From Shouchella miscanthi (lineage in GTDB: Bacteria > Bacillota > Bacilli > Bacillales > Bacillaceae_D): a stretch of DNA of 64,000 bases. Both the position numbers and the translations under genes were made by a program. Shown here piece by piece: positions 56,187-64,000 of the stretch. The notes below the pieces were generated by a model, which worked only from the letters and a program-made list of their open reading frames with translations, was not told the origin of the DNA and made no database searches. How positions within the stretch are numbered: position 1 is the stretch's first letter; every line of letters starts with the position of its first letter. The stretch spans positions 2,976,001 to 3,040,000 of the forward strand of contig NZ_CP042163.1 of the NCBI RefSeq assembly GCF_007725405.1. Reading direction: 5' to 3'.

Positions 56187-57129
56187 ATTTTGGCCTCCTT
56201 AAGAGCAAATAAAGGAAAATTCCGCTCCCAATGACGCCAACCATTAAACCAATTGGTATTTCGTATGGATAAATAAGGATTCGACCTAAAATATCACATG
56301 CTAGAAGAAAAATGGCTCCAAATAACGCCGTATGCGGTAAACTATTTTTTAGATTGTCTCCACACATGATGGATACAATATTCGGTATAATCAATCCTAA
56401 AAAGGGAACAGACCCAATCGTAACAACAACAGTAGCTGTTACCATCGCAACAATTAATAATCCGATATTCATAATTCGGTTATAATTCATTCCCAAGTTT
56501 GTTGCGAAATCTTTCCCTAAACCGGCAACCGTGAAGCGATTTGCAAATAGGAACGCAATAAACATTAATGGAATTCCTATGTAAAGCAACTCAAAATTAC
56601 CCCGAATGACTAGAGCAAAATTTCCTTGCATCCAAGATGAGAGGGTTTGAATTAAGTCGTTTTGATACGCGATGAACGTCGTAATAGAATTCACAACACT
56701 TCCAAGCATTAAGCCTACCAATGGCACAAAAATCACATTCTTAAAACGAATTCGTTCTAAAATTTTCATGAATAACAGCGTGCCACCTAACGCAAAGATA
56801 AATGCAACAAGCATACGCTCCATTGTGCTTGCCTGCGTAAATACAAGCATCGCTACTAAAATACCTAAGCGAGCCCAATCCATGGTTCCTGCAGTTGTAG
56901 GCGAAACAAATTTGTTCTGCGTTAGTTGCTGCATAATCAATCCACAGACACTTAAGCTAACGCCAACAATGAGAATGCTCAAAAGTCTTGGTATTCGGTT
57001 TATTAATATAGTTTGGACTTCATCATCAGTTAAACGGAAAAGATCAAGTGGTGAAATGTCGTGTGCACCAATAAAAAGTGAACTAATCGATAACACAATG
57101 AGAATCGGCAAGAGAATCTTTATTTTCAT
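56176..57129 (-). CDS. yclN: Siderophore ABC transporter permease, YclN-like
   Basis: 317 residues, FecCD family (GLIMQQLTQNKFVSPTTAGTMDW, VPFLGLIIPNIVSI). I start at ATG 57129 (MKIKILLPILIVLS), which aligns with B. subtilis YclN; the frame runs back to 57195 across the Fur box. Its SD is weak (AAAGAA), whereas a perfect GGGAGG 30 nt upstream faces a two-codon ORF. First gene of the operon. Confidence 0.87.
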   Translation of the reverse strand: MKIKILLPILIVLSISSLFIGAHDISPLDLFRLTDDEVQTILINRIPRLLSILIVGVSLSVCGLIMQQLTQNKFVSPTTAGTMDWARLGILVAMLVFTQASTMERMLVAFIFALGGTLLFMKILERIRFKNVIFVPLVGLMLGSVVNSITTFIAYQNDLIQTLSSWMQGNFALVIRGNFELLYIGIPLMFIAFLFANRFTVAGLGKDFATNLGMNYNRIMNIGLLIVAMVTATVVVTIGSVPFLGLIIPNIVSIMCGDNLKNSLPHTALFGAIFLLACDILGRILIYPYEIPIGLMVGVIGSGIFLYLLLRRPKYAS

Positions 57130-57145
57130 GCTGTTCTTTACATGA

Positions 57146-57170
57146 TTAAACCATGCAAGTGCCTCCCTCT
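57146..57170 (-). promoter_or_regulatory. Strong SD with mini-ORF ahead of yclN
   Basis: AGAGGGAGG (57170-57162) is followed 7 nt later by ATG GTT TAA (57154-57146); a TTG 4 nt earlier would give a six-codon peptide ending at 57138. yclN begins 17 nt after the ATG-GTT-TAA. It may be a leader peptide affecting yclN translation. Confidence 0.4.
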
Positions 57171-57179
57171 CGTTAATAG

Positions 57180-57194
57180 TGATACTCATTATCA
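57180..57194 (-). promoter_or_regulatory. Fur box of the yclNOPQ operon
   Basis: TGATAATGAGTATCA matches the 7-1-7 Fur/PerR-family consensus TGATAATNATTATCA with one mismatch. A related half (TGAGAATG) is adjacent, suggesting an extended site. It lies just after the -10 box. Confidence 0.85.
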
Positions 57195-57205
57195 ATTACA
57201 TTCTC

Positions 57206-57233
57206 ATTCTACCATTTCATACGGAAGAGTCAA
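57206..57233 (-). promoter_or_regulatory. Sigma-A promoter of yclNOPQ
   Basis: TTGACT (57233-57228), 16 bp, TAGAAT (57211-57206), directly upstream of the Fur box. Confidence 0.75.
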
Positions 57234-57287
57234 GAGTAAATGAGAAAGAATATCATTATTAATTAGAAAGGCAGCTACATGTGCATA

Positions 57288-57318
57288 CAAAAAAACATAG
57301 CTCACATGAAGCTATGTC
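57288..57318 (-). terminator. Terminator of the PAP2 gene
   Basis: ACATAGC (57295-57301) and GCTATGT (57311-57317); minus-strand tail T7. Confidence 0.85.
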
Positions 57319-57378
57319 TTTTAAAGCCATATTCTTTTTTCTTTTTTAAAAGCTTATGAAACCTTGAGTAAACTACTG

Positions 57379-58017
57379 TCATCTATTCAAATTCCTGCCA
57401 TTACGTTGATAGTAAAACCAATAAAAGAACGATAGGATGGCGCCGCTGAGAAAGAGACCACCCATTACGTCTGTCGGAAAATGCACCCCTAAGTATACTC
57501 TTGATATACCCATTAATACAATCATGCCAATTGAGAAACTACTAATGGCAAAACGAATAGATCGACGGTCGGTTCTTTTCCAGATGAGAAAAGCTACTAC
57601 GCTATAAAATGATGCAGCTCCCATTGTATGTCCGCTGGGAAAGCTAAAAGTCGAAAGTTCAACAATCATAAATTCTTCTGGTCTAACCCGAGCAAAGCTG
57701 TATTTCGCAGCAGTATTTAAAACACCTGTTGTAAGTAATACCGCTGCCGAAAAATAGACATCGTTAAGTGGAGAACGTCTGACTAATAGAAAGATTATGA
57801 GCACAATCCCTAAAATGGCGACTATCTTCGTTGAGCCAACAAACGCTAAGCCATCCATTAGCATAAGGAAACCATCGGTACGAGTTTGTTCAAACCACGA
57901 TAGAATGCCTCGATCAAAAGCTGTTACAATGGTGGTTCGGTAAGTCAAGAAAACCACGAAAAAAGCCATAACAAATATCATACTTACGCGCAACGGCGCT
58001 TTTTGAATACGGTTCAT
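57379..58017 (-). CDS. PAP2-family membrane phosphatase
   Basis: 212 residues, about six helices. Type-2 phosphatidic acid phosphatase motifs are complete: KYSFARVRP (105-113), PSGH (127-130) and SRVYLGVHFPTD (172-183) with catalytic histidines H130 and H179. Likely acts on undecaprenyl-pyrophosphate, phosphatidylglycerophosphate or a similar lipid phosphate outside the membrane. SD GAGGAGAG. Monocistronic. Confidence 0.9.
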   Translation of the reverse strand: MNRIQKAPLRVSMIFVMAFFVVFLTYRTTIVTAFDRGILSWFEQTRTDGFLMLMDGLAFVGSTKIVAILGIVLIIFLLVRRSPLNDVYFSAAVLLTTGVLNTAAKYSFARVRPEEFMIVELSTFSFPSGHTMGAASFYSVVAFLIWKRTDRRSIRFAISSFSIGMIVLMGISRVYLGVHFPTDVMGGLFLSGAILSFFYWFYYQRNGRNLNR

Positions 58018-58151
58018 ACTACTCTCCTCTTAAAACCATTATGTTCCCTACACAACATAAGCGGTTCAGACGTAAAGATCTTTTGAAATCATTTCCATAA
58101 TCGCGTTTAGTTTCCACAGATAGTGGAATAAATAAACTGGGAGTGATCAAC

Positions 58152-58295
58152 ATGATAGAAAAGCAACTTAACCAAACCGATCAATTAATTGACGAACTGA
58201 TACAACAAGGCATCTATAAAATAAATGATCGACACTTATTCGAGTTAAGTGAAGAAGAAATAAAAGGGATTTACTCCATATGGGTGAAGGAGTAG
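58152..58295 (+). CDS. FbpA-like small protein (Fur-regulated basic protein family)
   Basis: 47 codons, ATG 58152 with SD GGGAGTGATC, ending TAG 58295. The middle (IDELIQQGIYKINDRHLFELSEEEIKGIY) fits the FbpA pattern LI-x-L-x-x-x-G-(I/V)-Y-K ... LYELT-x-x-ELE. In B. subtilis FbpA/B/C assist the FsrA small RNA in the iron-sparing response. The siderophore operon is 1 kb away. No clear Fur box is seen upstream; there is a TTCCAC/GTGGAA dyad (about 58112-58128). Confidence 0.7.
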   Translation: MIEKQLNQTDQLIDELIQQGIYKINDRHLFELSEEEIKGIYSIWVKE

Positions 58296-58303
58296 TGAGT
58301 GAT

Positions 58304-58798
58304 TTACACTACTCTTCCTCCAGCTTGGGGTCCAAAGAATGGTTCAAACCAGTGACTTGCATAAACAGAAACAATACCAAACACAATTGCCCAAATCACA
58401 ACCCCTACTACTGTCCAAAAGATAGCCAGACCTTTTGGTACACCTAACGCTACAGCCGTAGCAGCCGATAAATGGCTACTTAATAAAAAAGATCCTAAAA
58501 TACCAACTCCAGGCATACCATACTTCTCTAAGTATTTCTGCGTTTTCTCTTTCCGTTTATTCGGTTTTTCTTCTCCTTTTTCTTTTGCTCGCTTCACCAT
58601 GCGTGAACGAATTTTGTCACCTAACAGAACAATGGCAACCACACCTAAGCTATTACCGATAATGGAAATAATGACTACTGGGACAACAGGCTCTCCCATC
58701 AAAATGACACCTACTGGTACTGCAATCATGTATTCCACTAATGGAATAAACGAGCCAATGAATAAAACGAGCATTAGGGATAAATCGACTTCAGCCAT
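58304..58798 (-). CDS. Small multidrug export (Sm_multidrug_ex) family membrane protein
   Basis: 164 residues, four or five helices with a charged central loop (KRAKEKGEEKPNKRKEKTQKYLEKYG) and the family motif PLVEYMIAVPVG near the N-terminus. SD AAGGAGAAT. Annotated as small multidrug export protein on thin evidence; fold is DedA-like. Its 3' end is 8 bp from the FbpA-like gene's stop and convergent, with no terminator between. Confidence 0.8.
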   Translation of the reverse strand: MAEVDLSLMLVLFIGSFIPLVEYMIAVPVGVILMGEPVVPVVIISIIGNSLGVVAIVLLGDKIRSRMVKRAKEKGEEKPNKRKEKTQKYLEKYGMPGVGILGSFLLSSHLSAATAVALGVPKGLAIFWTVVGVVIWAIVFGIVSVYASHWFEPFFGPQAGGRVV

Positions 58799-59018
58799 AT
58801 TCTTATTCTCCTTTTTACGTCTCTTTAACTAGAATCAACAAACGAAAAAAGCGCAAGAGCAGCGTCTTCTTTTTAAGCTCCATCACAGCTAAACGATTCG
58901 CTTCGTCATAACTGAATGGGACCATTGACTAAGCAACTAGAATAGAATGATGAATAGTAGCTTTATCAAAAAAAGAAGGACGTCCGACTCAAAGCGCTTC
59001 ATGATCTCACGTCATTAA

Positions 59019-59390
59019 TTAGAAATTAATGACGCCAAATCCCATTAACACAACAACTAGTGCTAACACGAGAACAATAAACAGCGAACCAAGACTATTT
59101 TCGTTCCGCTTTGCCTTCCCAGCCGCCATTTCCATAAACCCAATCACTAATACAGCTAAGAGACCTTTTACAACATAGAAGAGATTAAAGTTAAGCGCAA
59201 CCAACATAGCTATACCAGATACAAGCATAAAGAGATAGAATAGTCTTGTAATCATATGTAAGATTGTAGCTGCTTTCAATTTTCTACTTCTATATAAAAC
59301 AAAGGCAACGATAAAAAGAACAATTAGAAATGCCCAAGAACCTTCGTGTGTTGCTCTGAAAATACTGTAGTATTCAGTAAAAAAGTCCAT
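59019..59390 (-). CDS. yisL: YisL, DUF1516 family membrane protein
   Basis: 123 residues, four hydrophobic helices; LHMITRLFYLFMLVSGIAM and KGLLAVLVIGFMEM match the YisL family. Function unknown. SD AAAGGAGGGTG before ATG 59390. The stop codon lies inside an inverted repeat (59009-59034). Confidence 0.85.
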   Translation of the reverse strand: MDFFTEYYSIFRATHEGSWAFLIVLFIVAFVLYRSRKLKAATILHMITRLFYLFMLVSGIAMLVALNFNLFYVVKGLLAVLVIGFMEMAAGKAKRNENSLGSLFIVLVLALVVVLMGFGVINF

Positions 59391-59459
59391 TTTTGTTCAC
59401 CCTCCTTTCCATTATTTCTCTGTCATTAGTATACCGTCTCTGTTTGCAAAATGCGAATG

Positions 59460-59954
59460 TTACGAAGTCGTGTACTGATTCAAATTTTGTTTAAGTTTAG
59501 CGTAACGTCTTAGCATCGCAATTCTCCATGGTAAGAGCATGGAGAAGGCCAAAATGAAAAACATACCTGACAGCTCGGCAGGATCAATGTTCTGCCCGAT
59601 AACCAATCGAAAAACAATTCGAACAAGTAGCAGAATAACCAGAATATAAGCAAATGCCTTCGATCGCTTTAAATATATATCTCCGTCACGAATTTCGAAT
59701 TTAGACGTGTAAATCAAAATGAGGGAGAACAAAAATCCAACAACCATTGCTTCAATAACGTAAAACAATGGAGGTCTAGTTGGTTCATATAGAAACATGA
59801 GTGCGCCCGTAGACATTGCTATAGGTGGAATAATAATTCGTCTTGCTGATGTCGGTCTCTTTGCAGCTTTCATTCGAATGATGAAAGCCGCCCCTCCCAT
59901 AAAAGCCGCAATGAGAACAGGGATAACAATTAAAATCCAGTTTGTTTCTTCCAT
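59460..59954 (-). CDS. ccdC: CcdC family membrane protein
   Basis: 164 residues, four to five helices, with RRIIIPPIAMSTGALMF and LPWRIAMLRRY typical of CcdC. In B. subtilis CcdC lies with ccdA; cytochrome c synthesis does not require it and its role is unknown. Here ccdA is absent and the neighbour is ctaB. SD AGGGTGATT. Confidence 0.82.
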   Translation of the reverse strand: MEETNWILIVIPVLIAAFMGGAAFIIRMKAAKRPTSARRIIIPPIAMSTGALMFLYEPTRPPLFYVIEAMVVGFLFSLILIYTSKFEIRDGDIYLKRSKAFAYILVILLLVRIVFRLVIGQNIDPAELSGMFFILAFSMLLPWRIAMLRRYAKLKQNLNQYTTS

Positions 59955-59992
59955 AAATAATCACCCTAACATAGGCATTCATTTGATATGTA

Positions 59993-60030
59993 CTGAATAA
60001 AAGGTGCCTTGCGATTATACAAGGCACCTC
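59993..60030 (-). terminator. Terminator of ctaB
   Basis: GGTGCCTTG (60003-60011) pairs with CAAGGCACC (60020-60028). T-rich runs on either side; can act both ways. Confidence 0.88.
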
Positions 60031-60036
60031 TTTTTA

Positions 60037-60981
60037 TTAAAACAATGGAGCTAGCATAGAGAAGCCGATGATGACGGCAAATAAAAGAACCAAATGATTT
60101 AATGAGAAAACGAACATAAACGTTGCCCATTTCTTTGGTTCCATTCGCTTATGCCCAACGATACTTACAATGAGCCAAGCTAATGCTAGAAGAAATGCAA
60201 CAACGGTAATTACCCAACTTACTGACACAAATAAAAAACTTGCAGCTATAAGAGCAACTAAATAAACGTTTGTTTGCAAGTACGTACGTTTAAACCCTTT
60301 TACAACCGGCAACATCGGTACATTAGCCGCTTTATACTCATCATGTCTACGTATCGCAATCGCATAAAAATGCGGCATTTGCCAGATCACCATGACAACA
60401 AAAAGCCCTAAAATAGCTGGGTGAAATAAATCCGGAGAAATGGCAGCCCAACCAATTAATGGCGGAACGGCTCCACCAATGCTCCCAATTTCCGTATTGT
60501 ATATCGTCCGTCTCTTTGACCACATTGTATAAGGAACAACATACAAAAACAGACCTAAGAAGCCAAACAAAGCAGCGAGTGGCGTCGCTAACAGCAACAA
60601 GAGAATACCAACTAGCGATAATGAAATTCCTAGAAGAAGCGCATTTAATGGCTGCATTCTACCTGTAACGGTCGGTCTATTTTTCGTTCGATCCATAATG
60701 GCGTCAATATCTCTGTCATACAAGTTATTAAAAGCTCCTGCAGCTCCTATAACCAGTGCTGAACCAATGACGGCAAATAGTATTTCCGTAAAGCGCTCAT
60801 TGAGTGTTGTCCCACTTATATAAAGCGCTAGACTTAGACCAGCAATCATTGCTAATAAGTTTGATTTTATAATCCCCGTCTTTAATGTTTCTGATAATAC
60901 TTGTGAGAATGCCTGCTTAGGCGCAGCAAGAGAGGCTTTCTTTTCTATTTTTATTGACCGCAATCCTCTCTTCCCCCCCAT
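60037..60981 (-). CDS. ctaB: Protoheme IX farnesyltransferase (heme O synthase) CtaB
   Basis: UbiA-family prenyltransferase that adds a farnesyl group to heme B for cytochrome oxidase. 314 residues, about nine helices; Asp-rich motif NNLYDRDIDAIMDRTKNRP and second loop IAIRRHDEYKAANVPMLP. The start may be ATG 60981 or TTG 60963; G-rich sequence overlaps both. A TATAAT promoter lies about 150 bp upstream. ctaA and the oxidase genes are not in the window. Confidence 0.93.
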   Translation of the reverse strand: MGGKRGLRSIKIEKKASLAAPKQAFSQVLSETLKTGIIKSNLLAMIAGLSLALYISGTTLNERFTEILFAVIGSALVIGAAGAFNNLYDRDIDAIMDRTKNRPTVTGRMQPLNALLLGISLSLVGILLLLLATPLAALFGFLGLFLYVVPYTMWSKRRTIYNTEIGSIGGAVPPLIGWAAISPDLFHPAILGLFVVMVIWQMPHFYAIAIRRHDEYKAANVPMLPVVKGFKRTYLQTNVYLVALIAASFLFVSVSWVITVVAFLLALAWLIVSIVGHKRMEPKKWATFMFVFSLNHLVLLFAVIIGFSMLAPLF

Positions 60982-61122
60982 CTGTTAGTATGATTCGTTA
61001 AAAGAATACCTTCATTTTATCATAAACCTTGAACATAGAAAGAAGCTGACAAAACTGTCGTTTGCTTGTCAAGAAGTTATGGCTAATTCTTGAACAACCC
61101 TTGTCCTTTTTACATCTCTTCT

Positions 61123-61150
61123 ATTATACGCTTTTTAAATAGTAATGCAA
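61123..61150 (-). promoter_or_regulatory. Sigma-A promoter of ctaB
   Basis: TTGCAT (61150-61145), 16 bp, TATAAT (61128-61123). Confidence 0.7.
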
Positions 61151-61215
61151 AGCAAATCACGAACAAATATGAATTTTTGTCAGTAAACGTAGAAGGATGT
61201 CTTAACCTACCCTAT

Positions 61216-61246
61216 TTGAACATGATATGATAGGGTAGATTATAAC
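61216..61246 (+). promoter_or_regulatory. Candidate promoter of ppaC
   Basis: TTGAAC (61216-61221) followed by ATTATA at 17 bp or TATAAC at 19 bp spacing, about 30 bp before the gene. Confidence 0.5.
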
Positions 61247-61272
61247 TTATGGATAAAAGGAGTCATTAACCA

Positions 61273-62205
61273 ATGTCAAACCTGTTAATTTTCGGTCACA
61301 AGAATCCAGACACAGACACCATTTGTTCTGCTATTGCATATGCAGACCTTAAATCCCAATTAGGCTTTCAAGTAGAAGCTGTTCGCTTAGGGGATGTAAG
61401 TGGTGAGACGGCCTATGCACTTGAAACGTTTCAAGTAGAAGCACCGCGTTTCATTGAATCTGCTTCTAATGAGACTAAAGAAGTCATTTTAGTCGATCAT
61501 AACGAGCGCCAACAAAGTGTTGATGACATTGATGCCGTTCATGTTCGTGAAGTAATAGACCATCACCGCATCGCTAATTTTGAAACAGCAGACCCTGTTT
61601 ATTATCGTGCAGAACCTGTTGGTTGCACAGCAACAATTATTTACAAAATCTATCAAGAAAAAGGGTTGTCCATTCCGAAACATATAGCTGGACTGATGCT
61701 TTCTGCTATCATTTCTGACTCCCTTCTTTTTAAATCGCCAACGTGCACTGATGAAGACGTAGCAGTTGCAAAAGAACTAGAGCGTATTGCTGAAATTGAT
61801 GCTGCATCGTATGGCTTAAATATGTTAAAAGCAGGAGCGGATGTTTCTACCAAAACATCAAAGGAACTGTTGACAATTGATGCAAAAGAGTTCTCAATGA
61901 ATGATTATTCAGTAGAAATTGCACAAGTGAATACCGTTGACATTCAAGATATTTTAACAAGAAAACAAGAGCTTGAGACGGAAATAAGCAGCACGATTAA
62001 AGCAAAAAACTTGGATCTCTATGTATTAATTATTACAGACATCTTAGAAAACAATTCCACAGCTTTAGTCATTGGAGAGAAAACGGCTGTTTTTGAAGAA
62101 GCCTTTAACACTTCCTTAACTCAACATATAGCGTCACTCCCTGGCGTTGTATCACGAAAAAAACAGGTTGTACCTCCGTTAACTGAAAGCTTTTTAAATA
62201 AATAA
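61273..62205 (+). CDS. ppaC: Manganese-dependent inorganic pyrophosphatase (family II)
   Basis: DHH-family phosphoesterase, 310 residues, cytoplasmic; hydrolyses PPi released by biosynthesis. Metal ligands: H9, D13 and D15 in GHKNPDTD, D75 in VDHNE, H97 in the DHH motif (96-98), and the later [12 protein letters not shown]-terminal DHHA2 domain ends with [18 protein letters not shown]. Closed by a strong terminator. Confidence 0.96.
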   Translation: MSNLLIFGHKNPDTDTICSAIAYADLKSQLGFQVEAVRLGDVSGETAYALETFQVEAPRFIESASNETKEVILVDHNERQQSVDDIDAVHVREVIDHHRIANFETADPVYYRAEPVGCTATIIYKIYQEKGLSIPKHIAGLMLSAIISDSLLFKSPTCTDEDVAVAKELERIAEIDAASYGLNMLKAGADVSTKTSKELLTIDAKEFSMNDYSVEIAQVNTVDIQDILTRKQELETEISSTIKAKNLDLYVLIITDILENNSTALVIGEKTAVFEEAFNTSLTQHIASLPGVVSRKKQVVPPLTESFLNK

Positions 62206-62235
62206 GAGTAGGCGAATGCCTACTCTTATTTATTG
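62198..62235. terminator. Bidirectional terminator, ppaC / gerC-like
   Basis: AATAAGAGTAGGC-GAAT-GCCTACTCTTATT (62201-62230), 13-bp perfect arms. Confidence 0.92.
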
Positions 62236-63414
62236 TTGTTCTGATTTCGGAACACGGTCACGGTAGAATTCATATTCTCCAGTATGCTCAATGACAGCTC
62301 TAACGGTAATGTTTCGGAGTGACGCCTCCGTTAATTCAAACGTCTGCTTCATCTGATTATAGCTTCTCACGTCACTTCGATAGAATTGATTTTCTAAGCT
62401 ATATACATCCTTCTCATTATTCAGTCCAAGTAAATAGGTGTCTCTTACCTGTTTTTCAATCATCTTTTCCATCAATTGAAGAATCTCTTTTATTGTTCTT
62501 GATGCGCCTAGGGTTTCATCTGGTGGAAAATCTAAAAGCGAAGCATGTACATCTATATGAACATCAAAAAAGACTTCTCCATTAATCACTTCTGAATGAA
62601 TACGATTTTTAGGACGAATAATATTCAATGCAGCAATGGTTTTACCGTCTTCTTCAATTTGAAGTGGGCTATTTTCAGTCTGGTTATTTAGCCAGCGCAA
62701 GCCCGCAAGCTGAAGATCGGTAAACAACTTTGGCTCACTATCGCCTTTTAATAAAATCGCTCCATCAGACGACATGGCATCCTTTTTCTTGTTATTATTG
62801 TCCTTTAATTCCTTTTTATTTATCCCTACCCTCGGTAACACAACAATGCGCCCTTTCTCCGCATAGTTTCGCATTAGCTGGTGCAACGTAATGGGTTCAA
62901 TGAACGCTCGCTCTTTATAGACCGTATCTGGGTTAAACAGCTCAGTATGAACAATATCGCCATACATATTCGTCAATAGCAAGATTTCCTCTAGGCTCTC
63001 AGCTGTTCCAAAAACCCAAGGTGTTGTTCGGACTTGATGAAAGCGATACAATCCTTCATTAATCTCAATAATTGGTTCATGTTCTAGTGCTTTCATGCTG
63101 TAAACCAATACATTTACATGTCCCCAATGAAGCATTTGATTTGATTTGGAACTGAAGTTTTCGAGCGCCATCAGGATTGTTTCCCCCCGTGCTTCTGCTA
63201 CCCATGCGCCTGAATCTACCTCACTCATTCCTTCTTGACTCACTGACAAATGGCTAAAATCAATGGATTGTGCATAAATGATATACTCATCTTCTTCTGA
63301 ATCATAATCTATCCCTAGAGCTGTTACATACTGGATATCTTGAAGATCGAATGAATCCCAGCAACCACTTAAACCAATTGCTGCTAATGTTAAGACAATC
63401 ATCATTCTTTTCAC
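62230..63414 (-). CDS. Ger(x)C family spore germination lipoprotein
   Basis: 394 residues. Signal peptide with lipobox LSGC (Cys18), then CWDSFDLQDIQYVTALGIDYD, the start typical of GerAC/GerBC/GerKC subunits; domain 3 near the C-terminus (RDTYLLGLNNEKDVYSL). Subunit C of a germinant receptor in the spore inner membrane. It starts at GTG 63414, overlapping the upstream stop as GTGA, with SD AAGGAGG. Confidence 0.9.
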   Translation of the reverse strand: MKRMMIVLTLAAIGLSGCWDSFDLQDIQYVTALGIDYDSEEDEYIIYAQSIDFSHLSVSQEGMSEVDSGAWVAEARGETILMALENFSSKSNQMLHWGHVNVLVYSMKALEHEPIIEINEGLYRFHQVRTTPWVFGTAESLEEILLLTNMYGDIVHTELFNPDTVYKERAFIEPITLHQLMRNYAEKGRIVVLPRVGINKKELKDNNNKKKDAMSSDGAILLKGDSEPKLFTDLQLAGLRWLNNQTENSPLQIEEDGKTIAALNIIRPKNRIHSEVINGEVFFDVHIDVHASLLDFPPDETLGASRTIKEILQLMEKMIEKQVRDTYLLGLNNEKDVYSLENQFYRSDVRSYNQMKQTFELTEASLRNITVRAVIEHTGEYEFYRDRVPKSEQQ

Positions 63415-64000
63415 CGAAATTTCCTCCTTGTAGAGTCAACCGCTTTTAGATTGGCCGGCCTACGTTTCCGCCACTTCCACGGCTTTACAAAGACTCCGGA
63501 AATAAAATCTCTTTTGTTGAAAGGCGATAACGGCGATAAATACGGTAAACCAAATGACTCTAAACTTGCTAAGTAAACAATGATTGAAATCACAGCAATA
63601 CAAAAACCAAACATACCTAAGAAGGCTGACAACATCAAAACATAAATCCGAATGAGTGATACGGTTCCTGACAATACTTGGCTCGTTATTGCAAACGTAG
63701 ATACTACGGTTAATCCTACAACCACCAACATTGTAGGTGATGTCAATCCTGCTCGAATGGCAGCATCTCCAATTATAAGACCACCAACGACAGCTAATGT
63801 TTGACCAACAGATTTTGGTAACGTGGTCCCAGCTTCCCTAAATAATTCAAATAAAGCAATCATGAGAAAAATTTCCAAAACAGAAGATAAAGGTAAGCCT
63901 AATCGAGAGACATAAATTGTAGCTAAAAAAGGGAGAGGGAGTTGATCAACATGAAATGTATTTAATGCAATCCACAGTCCCGGAAGAAAAAGCGCAAGTA
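63411..64000 (-). CDS. GerABKA-type spore germination protein, C-terminal part
   Basis: The frame is open to the window edge (195 residues seen). Text such as LPGLWIALNTFHVDQLPLPFLATIYVSR and EIFLMIALFELFREAGTTLPKSVGQTLAVVGGLIIGDAAI is the conserved membrane part of GerAA/GerKA subunits, ending in a basic cytoplasmic tail. The N-terminal hydrophilic domain is outside. No B subunit gene lies between it and the C subunit, so B may precede it or be elsewhere. Confidence 0.9.
   Translation of the reverse strand, partial: LALFLPGLWIALNTFHVDQLPLPFLATIYVSRLGLPLSSVLEIFLMIALFELFREAGTTLPKSVGQTLAVVGGLIIGDAAIRAGLTSPTMLVVVGLTVVSTFAITSQVLSGTVSLIRIYVLMLSAFLGMFGFCIAVISIIVYLASLESFGLPYLSPLSPFNKRDFISGVFVKPWKWRKRRPANLKAVDSTRRKFR

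Noticed and set aside
58081-58140. Fur box upstream of the FbpA-like gene (TGAAATCATTTCCAT)
   Set aside because: Too few matches to the 7-1-7 consensus to claim.
1-64000. CRISPR arrays, transposases, phage genes, tRNA or rRNA genes
   Set aside because: None recognised: no regular spacer-repeat pattern, no transposase or integrase motifs and no tRNA T-loop (GTTCGANTC) in a cloverleaf context.

Overview
The window is a 64 kb piece of a low-GC Gram-positive chromosome from a spore-forming Bacillaceae. The evidence is a murC-sftA-ytp gene order, a leuS T-box, a metK SAM-I riboswitch, a GerA-type germinant receptor operon at the right edge and AGGAGG-type ribosome binding sites throughout. From acsA to ytkD (about 1-47.9 kb) the genes follow the B. 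subtilis acsA-acuABC-ccpA-aroA-ytxHG-murC-sftA ... leuS-yttB-ytqAB ... metK/pckA-ytmA-ytlACD-ytkD backbone closely. From about 48 kb on this synteny is lost and several unrelated blocks are joined. The absence of motPS and ytxJ from the ccpA region would fit an alkaliphilic Shouchella-like relative, but that placement is inference.

Layout. 0-6.4 kb: acetate/acetoin control. AcsA is opposed by the divergent acuABC operon (acetyltransferase, CBS-ACT protein, deacetylase), followed by ccpA and the aroA(G) DAHP synthase-chorismate mutase. 6.4-17.5 kb: a minus-strand run of envelope and housekeeping genes (ytxH, ytxG, murC, sftA, ytpR, ytpQ, ytpP, an EIIC-like membrane protein, a DUF84 NTPase, the M42 peptidase ytoP), with ytoQ and ytzB on the plus strand. 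17.4-24.2 kb: trmB, ytzH, ytmP, purU, an SDR, a HicB-like orphan, a cysteine synthase, ytzE and an RsuA-type pseudouridine synthase. 24.2-28.3 kb: two SEDS glycosyltransferases behind the lipid II flippase MurJ/YtgP. 28.4-40.4 kb: an SMP-30/YjbQ pair, an M20 amidohydrolase, ytfP, leuS with its T-box, yttB, ytqAB, beta- and gamma-type carbonic anhydrases and a YtpA lipase. 40.4-47.9 kb: metK (SAM riboswitch), pckA (CcpN-like operator), ytmA, the ytlACD ABC transporter and ytkD.

48-64 kb: an MFS pump, a YwpF-like protein, a PatB-type C-S lyase, the dgk-dck deoxynucleoside kinase pair facing a membrane-anchored Mrr-type nuclease, a Fur-controlled petrobactin-type siderophore importer (yclNOPQ order), a PAP2 phosphatase, a 47-codon FbpA-like gene, small membrane proteins (Sm_multidrug_ex, YisL, CcdC), heme O synthase CtaB, Mn-dependent pyrophosphatase PpaC and the start of a gerA-type operon.

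No phage, insertion sequence, CRISPR array, tRNA or rRNA was recognised, and I found no convincing new multi-gene system. The items most worth a second look are: a possible terminator-ended leader or small RNA near 19.3-19.5 kb; SD-adjacent hairpins in front of both acuB and ccpA; a terminator placed directly before sftA; a recent 123-bp tandem duplication inside sftA; a paired SEDS-SEDS-MurJ locus; a strong SD serving a two-codon mini-ORF ahead of yclN; and matching CTGATTT dyads around ytoA and in the metK leader. Several genes use TTG or GTG starts fixed by their SD (murC, ytpQ, ytzB, ytzE, purU, ytpA, gerC-like).
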